Positions 1 through 6,537 of a stretch of 8,872 bases of DNA are shown piece by piece (the stretch's first letter is position 1; each line of letters starts with the position of its first letter). Source of the DNA: Candidatus Rokuibacteriota bacterium. Its GTDB lineage: Bacteria > Methylomirabilota > Methylomirabilia > Rokubacteriales > CSP1-6. The stretch lies in the NCBI GenBank assembly GCA_003220195.1, contig QHRT01000084.1:1-8872 (forward strand), read 5' to 3'. The notes under the pieces were generated by a model. That model was not told the DNA's origin, did not search any database, and saw only the letters and a program-made list of their open reading frames with translations. A program made the position numbers and the translations under genes.

Positions 1-110
1 TTCGCGTGCTCCATGGCGTTCTTCAAGACTTCCTGCTCGTCCTTCCCACGGACGACGTGGTTGCATCCGGACGACGGATCGACCTTCGCGCACTCGATGA
101 TCTTCGGCAT
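1..110 (-). CDS. DUF1059 family small protein (partial, 3' end outside window)
   Basis: The first 36 codons are visible, from ATG at 110-108, beginning MPKIIECAKVDPSSGC and ending at ...NAMEHA at the window edge. The pattern (a cysteine near residue 7, a D-P-x-x-G-C segment with Cys16, then V-V-R-G and an acidic helix ending M-E-H-A) matches the DUF1059 family of roughly 55-65-residue bacterial proteins, so about half of the protein is probably missing here. The function of the family is unknown; the two conserved cysteines and a histidine could bind metal, which is only a guess. The start is supported by a GAGGAG ribosome binding site at 119-124, eight bases before the ATG. It lies 48 bases downstream of the propeller gene on the same strand and could be the third gene of that transcript, with a hairpin in between. 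Confidence 0.75.
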   Translation of the reverse strand, partial: MPKIIECAKVDPSSGCNHVVRGKDEQEVLKNAMEHA

Positions 111-124
111 GACAGGAACTCCTC

Positions 125-152
125 TCCTGGACCTCGGTGTCGAGATCCAGGA
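125..152 (-). other. Strong inverted repeat (hairpin) between propeller gene and DUF1059 gene
   Basis: On the plus strand TCCTGGA (125-131) pairs with TCCAGGA (146-152), and CTCG (133-136) pairs with CGAG (141-144), leaving one C/A mismatch and a GTGT tetraloop: 11 base pairs in 28 bases. In minus-strand RNA the hairpin starts seven bases after the stop codon of the propeller gene and ends exactly where the GAGGAG ribosome binding site of the DUF1059 gene begins. No U-run follows, so it is not a classical intrinsic terminator. It may be a processing or stabilising hairpin, or may affect ribosome access to the small downstream gene. Confidence 0.55.
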
Positions 153-158
153 ACTACT

Positions 159-1877
159 CTACTCATATGCCGCCAGCGTCGTCATCTTCGTGACGTCCGG
201 ATACAGCACCCCCGCCGCCGCCTTGGACGACGACCGCGGCGCGTACCAGATGGCGCCCTCGCGGGTGATCGAGAGCTTCGGCTGATCGGTGATCTGCGGC
301 GTCGGGTAGTACGTGAACTTCTCCGTGCGCGGATCGAAGCGGATCAGCGCGCCGCCCTGACCGGCGTCGCTGATCCAGATCTGATCCTGGCGGTCCGGCC
401 ACACGTCGTACGGCTCGGCGAACGGCATCGGGATGTCGTACTCGACGACCTTGCCGGTCTTCGGATCGATGCGGCCGAGCTTGCCGGAGCTGAAGCCGCC
501 GTACCACACGATTCCGGTTGAATCGACTCCCAGCCGGCGGATGGTGCACGGCTGCGTCAGCGCCGAATACTCGGTGAACTTCTCCGTGCGGGGATCGAAC
601 TTGCCGATCTTGCCGCGGCGGAACTCGGCGAACCAGACGTTCTCGTCACGGTCCAGCGCGATGCCGTAGGGCGCCGCGCCAAGCGTCGGCACGTTCCAGA
701 GCGTGGTCTTGCCCGTCGCGCGGTCCCACTTGCCGAGCATGTCGCCGACGATCACCGTGAACCAGACGTTCTGCTTCGAATCGAGCACCGGCGTGTGGCC
801 GCGGCCCTTCCGCTGGCCCGTCATGTCCATGGGGTAGCGCGTGATCGAGCCGGTCTTCGGATCGAGGCGCCCGAGTGAGAAGCCGGTCGTCTCCGCCCAG
901 AACACGTGGCCGTTCGCGTCGACCGTGAGCCCGTGCGGGTCGGCCGTCGCCTCCGGCATCATGAAGTCCTTGAACTCGCCGGTCCGAGGATCCACGCGCC
1001 CGATCCGGTTCGGCACGCTGCGGTCCGTGTACCACACGTTGCCGCTCGGATCGAAGTGCGTCTCCTGCGTGCGTCGCTGCTTGTTGCCCGCGTCGAGCTT
1101 CGGATCGATCGGCAGGTAGTACTCGACGTACATGGCCTTGCCGAGCGTCGCTTCATCGAGCGGGATGTCCGTCGCCGCCCGGAGACCGCGTTTCTCGCTG
1201 GTGGGGCCGTAATTCGTGACCAGGTAACCGAGCAGGGCCGCGCGGTCGGCCTGGCTCAGCGTGCCCGCCGGCACCATCGCCCCGCGCTCGTTGTCCTTGC
1301 CCAGCATGTAATCGATGAAGTGGTTCCACTGCGCCTCGGGATACTGCTTGCCCGGGAAGAAGTTCTTGCCATGGCAGTAGAGGCAGGTCTTCTCCAGCAC
1401 GATGCGGCCGGGTCCCTGCGGGTACAGCTCGTCGTACGACTGGAGCCTCAGCTCGCCGGGCCGCTGCGTCGTGAATCCGAACTCGCCCTGCCGGAGTTGT
1501 TCTGCGGCCTGCGCGCGAAGCGAGAAATCGAGCGTCCTGGTGGAGCCGGCGGTCAGCGTGATCGTGCGCGCATCCGCGGCGAAGCCGGCCTTCCTGACGC
1601 TGACCTCGTAGCGGCCGGGAAAGAGATTGACGGCGCGATAGCGGCCGCCGCTCGTGTACACCATGAACAGCACGTTCTTGTCGGTATTGAGCAGATGCAC
1701 CTGCGCGGCCTTGAACGGGGCCGCGGCCTCCACCGTCCCCGAGACCGAAGCGGTGCCGGGCACCAGGCCGTTCTCGGCGGCTCCGGCGGTGGCGGTGAAG
1801 GATCGTGCTCCGTACGCGAAGGCGATACCGAGGGAGAGGACGACGGCCGCGAGGATGATCGTTCGTCGCTGTCGCAT
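159..1877 (-). CDS. Secreted carboxypeptidase-regulatory-like / cytochrome c / Vgb-like beta-propeller protein
   Basis: A 572-residue exported protein in three parts. Residues 1-24 form a signal peptide (basic RQRR, then a hydrophobic core to about 22). Residues about 43-120 resemble the carboxypeptidase-regulatory-like beta-sandwich (SGTV..., LFPGRYEVSVRKAGF). Residues about 140-225 hold a c-type haem site, CLYCH at 165-169, with Met201 as a possible distal ligand. Residues about 270-560 are a streptogramin-lyase (Vgb)-like beta-propeller: six GR(I/L/V)DP(R/K)TG-like units (near 292, 336, 382, 424, 468, 513) alternate with VW(Y/F)-type strands. The likely role is periplasmic electron transfer or ligand binding; lyase activity is unproven and I did not identify a catalytic set. 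ATG at 1877 is preferred over an upstream in-frame TTG at 1895 because AAGGAG (1884-1889) lies six bases before the ATG and the signal peptide then begins properly. It lies 37 bases after the hydrolase gene, probably co-transcribed. Confidence 0.82.
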   Translation of the reverse strand: MRQRRTIILAAVVLSLGIAFAYGARSFTATAGAAENGLVPGTASVSGTVEAAAPFKAAQVHLLNTDKNVLFMVYTSGGRYRAVNLFPGRYEVSVRKAGFAADARTITLTAGSTRTLDFSLRAQAAEQLRQGEFGFTTQRPGELRLQSYDELYPQGPGRIVLEKTCLYCHGKNFFPGKQYPEAQWNHFIDYMLGKDNERGAMVPAGTLSQADRAALLGYLVTNYGPTSEKRGLRAATDIPLDEATLGKAMYVEYYLPIDPKLDAGNKQRRTQETHFDPSGNVWYTDRSVPNRIGRVDPRTGEFKDFMMPEATADPHGLTVDANGHVFWAETTGFSLGRLDPKTGSITRYPMDMTGQRKGRGHTPVLDSKQNVWFTVIVGDMLGKWDRATGKTTLWNVPTLGAAPYGIALDRDENVWFAEFRRGKIGKFDPRTEKFTEYSALTQPCTIRRLGVDSTGIVWYGGFSSGKLGRIDPKTGKVVEYDIPMPFAEPYDVWPDRQDQIWISDAGQGGALIRFDPRTEKFTYYPTPQITDQPKLSITREGAIWYAPRSSSKAAAGVLYPDVTKMTTLAAYE

Positions 1878-1883
1878 GGTCGG

Positions 1884-1889
1884 CTCCTT
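1884..1889 (-). promoter_or_regulatory. Ribosome binding site deciding the start of the propeller gene
   Basis: AAGGAG on the minus strand, six bases before ATG 1877. It lies inside the longer reading frame opened by TTG 1895, which has no comparable site, so it argues for the shorter 572-residue protein. Confidence 0.7.
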
Positions 1890-1890
1890 C

Positions 1891-1924
1891 TTCAACGTCA
1901 GCTTCGCTTCAACGTCAGCTTCGC
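1891..1924. repeat. Perfect 17-bp tandem duplication across the hydrolase stop codon
   Basis: TTCAACGTCAGCTTCGC occurs twice in direct succession, at 1891-1907 and 1908-1924, with no mismatch. On the minus strand the first copy carries the last codons and TGA of the hydrolase gene; the second lies entirely in the 37-base gap before the propeller gene and gives a second TGA (1898-1900), which is out of frame with the first since the unit is 17 bases. It looks like a recent slippage duplication, lengthening the spacer between the two genes. Confidence 0.9.
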
Positions 1925-2754
1925 CGGTGGATGCCGCTTTCCGTCACGTAGTCGTAGAGGTTCGCCGCATTCAGCTTCATCACCATGGGCGCCATGCCGT
2001 CCTGCTCGACGTCCATCGGATACCGGTCCGTCATCGCGGTGAGCCCGGCGACAGACTGCTCCTTCGTCCAGCCTCGTCCCACCGCGCTCCGGACGGAGTC
2101 GACCCATTCGCGAACGAACGATTCCTGCTCGTCGAGATATCTCTTGTCGCACACCGGACCGTGGCCGGGCACCAGCGTGTCCTCGCGAAGCGCGCGCAGC
2201 GAGTCGAGCGCCTGGAGCCAGCGCGCCGGATCGGCCTCCTGGAGCCACGTCTGGCACTTGCAGAAGACGTTGTCGCTGGTGAAGACGACGCCGTCGGGCT
2301 CCACGATCACCGCAGTCTGATACGGCGTGTGGCCCGGCATCGCGACCATCCGGAACGTGTGGTTCCCGACGTGGAGCGTCATCTCGCTGGTGAACGTGAT
2401 GACCGGCGCATTCGGGCGATACCCTTCCAGCAGCTTCGGCTCCTCGGGCCCGAACGTGCCGACGCGCGCGATCATCTGCGTCATGTCGGTCTCCAGGATG
2501 CGCGTGCGGACGCCTTCGTGGGCGACGACCGGCACGTCGAAGTACGCGTTCGCGGTCCAGTGGTCGCCGTGTGGCTCTGTGTTCAGGATGTACCGGAGCC
2601 GGCCGCGGCGCTCGATCTCCGCCTTGAGCCGGAGCGTGTCGCTCGGCTTGTGGGGACCGTCGATCATCACGATGCCATCGGACGTCAGCACCAGGCCGTG
2701 ATTCGACCCGCGCTGCTCGGTTTCGACCAGGACGTTCGCCGTGAGCTGTTTCAT
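1915..2754 (-). CDS. Metallo-beta-lactamase-fold hydrolase with a Glu-variant first metal motif
   Basis: A 279-residue single-domain MBL-fold hydrolase. Metal-site elements appear in order: TEPHGDHW at 59-66, where the usual HxHxDH reads E60-P-H62-G-D64-H65; MPGHTPYQ with His142; TSDNV with Asp161; VPGHGP with His198. All ligands of a dinuclear site are present except that the first histidine is glutamate. No signal peptide is seen, so it is probably cytoplasmic. The substrate is unknown; the family includes lactonases, thioester hydrolases, lactamases and others. ATG at 2754 is chosen over an upstream in-frame TTG at 2799 because GGGAGG (2760-2765) sits five bases before it and the fold starts directly with MKQLTANVLVETE. 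It is the first gene of the minus-strand group, divergent from the monooxygenase gene. A tandem duplication covers its stop codon. Confidence 0.85.
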   Translation of the reverse strand: MKQLTANVLVETEQRGSNHGLVLTSDGIVMIDGPHKPSDTLRLKAEIERRGRLRYILNTEPHGDHWTANAYFDVPVVAHEGVRTRILETDMTQMIARVGTFGPEEPKLLEGYRPNAPVITFTSEMTLHVGNHTFRMVAMPGHTPYQTAVIVEPDGVVFTSDNVFCKCQTWLQEADPARWLQALDSLRALREDTLVPGHGPVCDKRYLDEQESFVREWVDSVRSAVGRGWTKEQSVAGLTAMTDRYPMDVEQDGMAPMVMKLNAANLYDYVTESGIHRRS

Positions 2755-2837
2755 CGTCACCTCCCGGGGCGCGATGCTCTCTAGTACCATTCCGCGCAAG
2801 CCTTCGCCAACCCGGTCCCGTACGTGGGGAGTCGACG
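2755..2837. promoter_or_regulatory. Shared divergent intergenic region
   Basis: These 83 bases separate the starts of the two divergent transcription units and must hold the promoters of both if each is transcribed from here. Both ribosome binding sites are visible (GGGAGG on minus at 2760-2765; GGGGAG on plus at 2826-2831, six bases before ATG 2838). A possible minus-strand promoter is TTGGCG (2805-2810) and TACTAG (2781-2786) with an 18-base spacer, a weak match to the sigma-70 pattern. No convincing plus-strand promoter or operator palindrome was seen. Confidence 0.5.
2781..2810 (-). promoter_or_regulatory. Tentative sigma-70-like promoter for the hydrolase operon
   Basis: TTGGCG as -35 (2805-2810) and TACTAG as -10 (2781-2786), 18 bases apart, ahead of the hydrolase start at 2754. 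The -35 matches the consensus fairly well and the -10 only partly; in a GC-rich genome such a match can arise by chance. Confidence 0.22.
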
Positions 2838-3818
2838 ATGAAGCTCGGACTGAGCCCGCTCCAGGCGGGCGGCAACTTCGAGGACACGATCCAGGAGTGC
2901 GAGCGCGCGGAGGCCGCCGGGTTCGACTCGGTGTGGCTGGGCGAGCACCACAACAATCCGCTGCTCTATCCTCGGCCGCTGCTCGGGCTGACGGCCATCG
3001 CGACCCGCACGCGTCGGCTTCGCCTCGGAACGGGCGTGCTGCTGCTGCCGCTCTATCGTCCGCTCGACGTCGCGGAAGAAGCCGCGATGGTCGACGTCAT
3101 CTCGAACGGCCGCTTGATCCTCGGCGTCGGCGCCGGCTACGCGCCGGAAGAGTTCGACGCGTTCGGGGTCTCCCTGAAAGAACGCGGCAGCCGCATGGAC
3201 GAAGCGGTGCCGCTGATCCAGCGGCTCTGGTCCGGAGAGCAGGTCACGCACGAGGGACGCCATTTCCGGATGACGAACGCCACCGTCGCGCCGCGCCCGG
3301 TCCAGCGACCGCGACCGCCCATGTGGTTCGCCGGATGGCTCGAGCCGGCGATCCGGCGCGCCGGGAGGCTCGGAGACGGCTGGCTCGGCGGTCCTTCGGC
3401 CCGGCTCGACGAGCTGGCGCGCTGCGTGTCGATGTATCGCGACGCGCGCGTCGCGGCGGGGCGCGATCCCGACACCGGTGACGTCGCGCTCATGCGCTAC
3501 GTCTTCGTGGCCGAGAGCGTGGAACGCGCGCGAGCGATCGCGGGCGCGCCCTTCATTCGCTCGTTCGAGAACACCTACTTCAAGTGGCCGCACCCGGTGG
3601 TGAAGCGTCCGCCCGGCGAGCTGACGATCGAACGGTTGAGCGAGGACCGCATCGTGCTCGGCGATCCCGCGAGCTGCGTCATGCAGCTCCAGCGGTTTCA
3701 GCGCGAGCTACGCCTGACTCACTTGATACTTCGCATGTCGGTGACGGGCGTTCCGGCCGACGCCGCGGAGCGCTCGCTCGACCTGTTCACCCGCGAGATC
3801 ATGCCGGCGTTGCGATGA
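2838..3818 (+). CDS. Luciferase-like (LLM class) flavin-dependent monooxygenase
   Basis: A 326-residue protein of the bacterial-luciferase TIM-barrel family, which uses reduced FMN or F420 to oxidise or reduce small organic molecules in the cytoplasm. Seen in order: MKLGLSPLQ first strand; AAGFDSVWLGEHH at 26-38; RLRLGTGVLLLPLYRP at 60-75; VDVISNGRLILGVGAGY at 85-101, the family's hallmark segment; ERGSRMDEAV at 115-124; and PPMWFAG at 160-166. Length is usual for the family. Whether FMN or F420 is used, and the substrate, cannot be told by eye. The start has GGGGAG six bases upstream. Its TGA overlaps the ATG of livG (ATGA), so it is the leading gene of the transporter operon and probably acts on the imported compound or a derivative. 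Confidence 0.88.
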   Translation: MKLGLSPLQAGGNFEDTIQECERAEAAGFDSVWLGEHHNNPLLYPRPLLGLTAIATRTRRLRLGTGVLLLPLYRPLDVAEEAAMVDVISNGRLILGVGAGYAPEEFDAFGVSLKERGSRMDEAVPLIQRLWSGEQVTHEGRHFRMTNATVAPRPVQRPRPPMWFAGWLEPAIRRAGRLGDGWLGGPSARLDELARCVSMYRDARVAAGRDPDTGDVALMRYVFVAESVERARAIAGAPFIRSFENTYFKWPHPVVKRPPGELTIERLSEDRIVLGDPASCVMQLQRFQRELRLTHLILRMSVTGVPADAAERSLDLFTREIMPALR

Positions 3819-4570
3819 GTGGCGCCCCCGCTCCTTTGCTCGACGTGCGCGACCTCAGCAAGAGCTTCGGCGGCGTGCGGGCGCTCGATCGAGTGTCGCT
3901 CACCGTCGACCGTGGCGAAGTCGTCGGCGTCATCGGCCCGAACGGTGCCGGCAAGACGACGCTGTTCAACGTGCTGTGCGGCCTCGCGCCCAATGGGGGC
4001 CAGATCGTATTCAAGGGCGAGGACGTCACCGGCCTCGCGTCCCATCAGATCTGTCACCGGGGAATCGCGAGGACCTTTCAGCTGACGCGCCCGTTCGTCG
4101 AGCTGTCCATCCTGGACAACGTGGCGGCGGCCGTGCTCTTCGGACAGCGCCACGACGGGGCGATGAGTCTCCGGGAGGCGCGCGACCGGGCCGGCGCGAT
4201 CCTGACAGAGGTCAAGCTCGATCGGCGTCCGGCGAGTCTCGCGGGCGATCTCCTCTTCGCCGAGCGGCGGCGGCTCGAGCTGGCGCGCGCGGTGGCGACC
4301 GAGCCGGAACTTTTGTTGCTCGACGAGGTGATGGCCGGGCTGACGGTGGCGGAGGCGCAGGACATGGTGGAGATCCTCGAGAAGCTCCGGCGCGAGCGCC
4401 AGCTCACGCTCCTGGACATCGAGCACGTCATGAAGGTCGTGATGGCGATCTGCGACCGGATCGTCGTGCTGAACTACGGCGAGAAGCTCTGCGAAGGGCG
4501 GCCGGCCGAGGTCGCTGCGCACCAGGCCGTCATCGACGCGTATCTCGGGACGGAACGTGCTGGAGGTTGA
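3815..4570 (+). CDS. livG: Branched-chain amino acid-type ABC transporter ATP-binding protein LivG
   Basis: A 251-residue ATPase of the HAAT/Liv importer family, one of two that drive uptake at the inner membrane. Walker A is GPNGAGKT at 41-48, Q-loop Gln89 in IARTFQLTRPF, Walker B LLLLDE at 166-171 followed by VMAGL, and the H-loop histidine is His204 in IEHVMKVVM. The signature, normally LSGGQ or LPYGQ, reads LLFAE (146-150) before RRRLELARA; LivG relatives with altered signatures of the form L-x-L-A-x-R-K-R-L-E-L-A-R-A are known, so this is probably a clade trait rather than loss of function. The start is the ATG overlapping the TGA of the monooxygenase gene (ATGA); an upstream in-frame extension to 3584 runs wholly inside the monooxygenase gene and is not coding. 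The 3' end overlaps livF by 14 bases. Confidence 0.9.
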   Translation: MSGAPAPLLDVRDLSKSFGGVRALDRVSLTVDRGEVVGVIGPNGAGKTTLFNVLCGLAPNGGQIVFKGEDVTGLASHQICHRGIARTFQLTRPFVELSILDNVAAAVLFGQRHDGAMSLREARDRAGAILTEVKLDRRPASLAGDLLFAERRRLELARAVATEPELLLLDEVMAGLTVAEAQDMVEILEKLRRERQLTLLDIEHVMKVVMAICDRIVVLNYGEKLCEGRPAEVAAHQAVIDAYLGTERAGG

Positions 4571-5261
4571 GCGCATCGACGTGTTCTACGGTCTGGTCCC
4601 GGCGCTCTCCGCGGTGAGCCTGCGCGTCGACGCCGGAGAGACGGTGTGTCTTCTGGGGCCGAACGGGGCGGGGAAGACGACGACGGTCAGGAGCATCCTG
4701 GGGCTCTTGCGACCGCGAGCCGGCCGGATCCGGTTCCACGACGTCGACATCACCGGGCGCGCGCCGCACGAGACCGTGGCGCTGGGATTGAGCCTGGCGC
4801 CCGAAGGTCGATTGCTCTTCCCCGAGATGTCGGTGGAGGAAAATCTCGAGCTCGGCGCCTCCACGCCCCGCGCGCGGGGCCGAGCGCACGAGACGAAGGA
4901 TCGGGTGTATGCGTTGTTCCCGAGGCTCGACGCTCGTCGCCGGCAAGCGGCCGGGACGTTGAGCGGCGGCGAGCAGCAGATGGTGACGATCGGACGCGCG
5001 CTGATGGCCGGGCCGGAACTTTTGATCCTGGACGAGCCGTCGCTCGGGCTCTCGCCGCTGCTGGTGCAGGAGCTCTTTCGCGTGCTCAGGACGCTCAACG
5101 AGCAGGGGATGAGCATCCTGGTCGTCGAGCAGAACGTGGTGCAGGCGCTCGGGATCTCGCATCGCGCGTACGTGCTGGAATCCGGGAAGGTCGTCATGGA
5201 GGGCACGAGCGACGAGCTCCGCCGCTCCGACACGATTCGACAGTCGTACCTGGGAATGTGA
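4557..5261 (+). CDS. livF: Branched-chain amino acid-type ABC transporter ATP-binding protein LivF
   Basis: A 234-residue ATPase, the second ATP-binding subunit of the importer, expected to pair with LivG. Walker A is GPNGAGKT at 34-41, the signature LSGGEQQ at 135-141, Walker B LLILDEPSLGLSP at 155-167, and the H-loop position is Gln192 in VVEQN, which is normal for LivF. LAPEGRLLFPEMSVEENL at 80-97 is the typical LivF segment. The start is a GTG at 4557, inside the end of livG, giving a 14-base overlap and implying coupled translation; GGGACGGAA just before it may serve as ribosome binding site. Length matches the family (about 235). The TGA is 15 bases before the binding-protein gene. Confidence 0.92.
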   Translation: MLEVERIDVFYGLVPALSAVSLRVDAGETVCLLGPNGAGKTTTVRSILGLLRPRAGRIRFHDVDITGRAPHETVALGLSLAPEGRLLFPEMSVEENLELGASTPRARGRAHETKDRVYALFPRLDARRRQAAGTLSGGEQQMVTIGRALMAGPELLILDEPSLGLSPLLVQELFRVLRTLNEQGMSILVVEQNVVQALGISHRAYVLESGKVVMEGTSDELRRSDTIRQSYLGM

Positions 5262-5276
5262 ACGGAGGATCTCGAC

Positions 5277-6524
5277 ATGCGAAGGGAATCCTGGCTGATC
5301 GGAACGGCGCTGATGCTGATCGGTCTCGGCGCGTTGCCCTCGGTCTTTCCGTCCGGGGCGCCGGCCCAGCCTCGAGAGATCAAGATCGGCGGCACCATGG
5401 CGATCACCGGCACGTTCTCCGTCGAGTGGGGCCCGAAGGCGAAGCAGTTCATGGAGGAATGGGCCGCGATGGTCAACGAGCGTGGCGGCGTCTTCGTCAA
5501 GGAGGCGAACGCGAAGCTGCCGGTCAAGCTGATCCTCTACGACGACGGCAGCAACGCCGATCGCGCCGTCGAGCTCTACGAGAGGCTCGCGACGACCGAC
5601 AAGGTCGACTTCTTCACCGGCCCGGCATCCAGTCCCATCACGATCAAGGCCTCGACCATCGCGGAGAAGTACGGGATCCCGATGGTGACCGCGGAGGCGA
5701 ACAGCCCGGCGATCTTCGCGCGCGGCTTCAAGTGGCTGGTCGGCGCCGACCGCCCGGCGCCACAGTGGGCGGAAGACTACTACGCGATGCTGAAGACGCT
5801 CATGGACGGCGGCGCGATGCCGCGCCTGAAGACGGTGGCCGTCGTGCAAGAGAACACGCCGCACACGATGGACGTGGGATGGGGCGGAACCAACCGGGCG
5901 AACATCGCGGGCTTGACGGTCGTCACGACCGAGACCGTGCCGCCTGGCGCCACGGACTTCTCGGCCATCGTCGGCAAGCTCAAAGGCTTGAACCCGGATC
6001 TGGTCTACGTCGCGGCGTGGGCCGGCACCGGCGTGGCGTTCGCGAAGCAAGCGTTCGAGCTCGGATTGAAGCCGAAGGAGCTGCACATCCCGCACAGCAC
6101 GATCACCGAGAAATACTACTCGATGGTCGGCGCGTCGATCGGCGAGGGCATCACCGGCGTCACCCACGAGGCGCACTTCAAGAAGGGCGACAAGGACGCG
6201 TACTTCGCGCTGCGGAAGAAGGTGGGTCTCACGGGATTCGACGCGGGCTGGACGTCGCTCCGGTTCATCGCGCTCGAAGCGTTGACGAAGGCGATCGAGC
6301 AGGCCGGCTCGCTCGATCGCGCGAAGGTCATGGCCGCGCTGAAGGCCCTGCACTACGAGACGCTCCACGGCGAGCTCGCGTTCGGCTTCGGCCTCGAGGT
6401 CGCGGGCAAGAAGGTCGACGGCGTGGGCAACAAGATCGTGTACCCCGCGCAGTGGCAGAACGGAAAGATCGAGGTGATCTGGCCGAAGGAGCTGGCGACG
6501 AGCCGCTACCGGCCGCGGATGTAG
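5277..6524 (+). CDS. Periplasmic substrate-binding protein, Peripla_BP_6 (LivK-like)
   Basis: A 415-residue type I periplasmic binding protein that captures the ligand and delivers it to the LivH/LivM channel. Residues 1-30 form a signal peptide (MRRES, hydrophobic core about 7-25, probable cleavage after Ala30 in GAPA-QP). EIKIGGTMAITGTFS at 34-48 is the usual first strand and ligand loop, followed by KLILYDDGSNADRAVELYERL (start at 84) and KYGIPMVTAEAN at 131-142. There is no lipobox cysteine, so a free periplasmic protein in a diderm is likely. It is somewhat longer than E. coli LivJ/LivK (about 370). Family members bind branched-chain amino acids, but also amides, urea and aromatic acids, so the ligand is open. 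GGAGG (5264-5268) lies eight bases before the ATG. Confidence 0.88.
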   Translation: MRRESWLIGTALMLIGLGALPSVFPSGAPAQPREIKIGGTMAITGTFSVEWGPKAKQFMEEWAAMVNERGGVFVKEANAKLPVKLILYDDGSNADRAVELYERLATTDKVDFFTGPASSPITIKASTIAEKYGIPMVTAEANSPAIFARGFKWLVGADRPAPQWAEDYYAMLKTLMDGGAMPRLKTVAVVQENTPHTMDVGWGGTNRANIAGLTVVTTETVPPGATDFSAIVGKLKGLNPDLVYVAAWAGTGVAFAKQAFELGLKPKELHIPHSTITEKYYSMVGASIGEGITGVTHEAHFKKGDKDAYFALRKKVGLTGFDAGWTSLRFIALEALTKAIEQAGSLDRAKVMAALKALHYETLHGELAFGFGLEVAGKKVDGVGNKIVYPAQWQNGKIEVIWPKELATSRYRPRM

Positions 6525-6537
6525 CCGCGAGCGATCC

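Noticed and set aside
906..2784. Plus-strand open frames (378 and 376 codons) opposite the propeller and hydrolase genes
   Set aside because: They are shadows of genes with clear signal peptide, haem and metal motifs on the other strand.
3584..3814. 77-codon N-terminal extension of LivG
   Set aside because: It lies wholly within the monooxygenase gene in another frame, has Arg-rich composition unlike LivG, and the ATGA overlap gives a natural start.
4530..6368. Long minus-strand open frame (612 codons) opposite livF and the binding-protein gene
   Set aside because: Arg/Asp/His-rich composition with no recognisable domain, lying opposite two well-supported genes; expected from GC-rich codon use.
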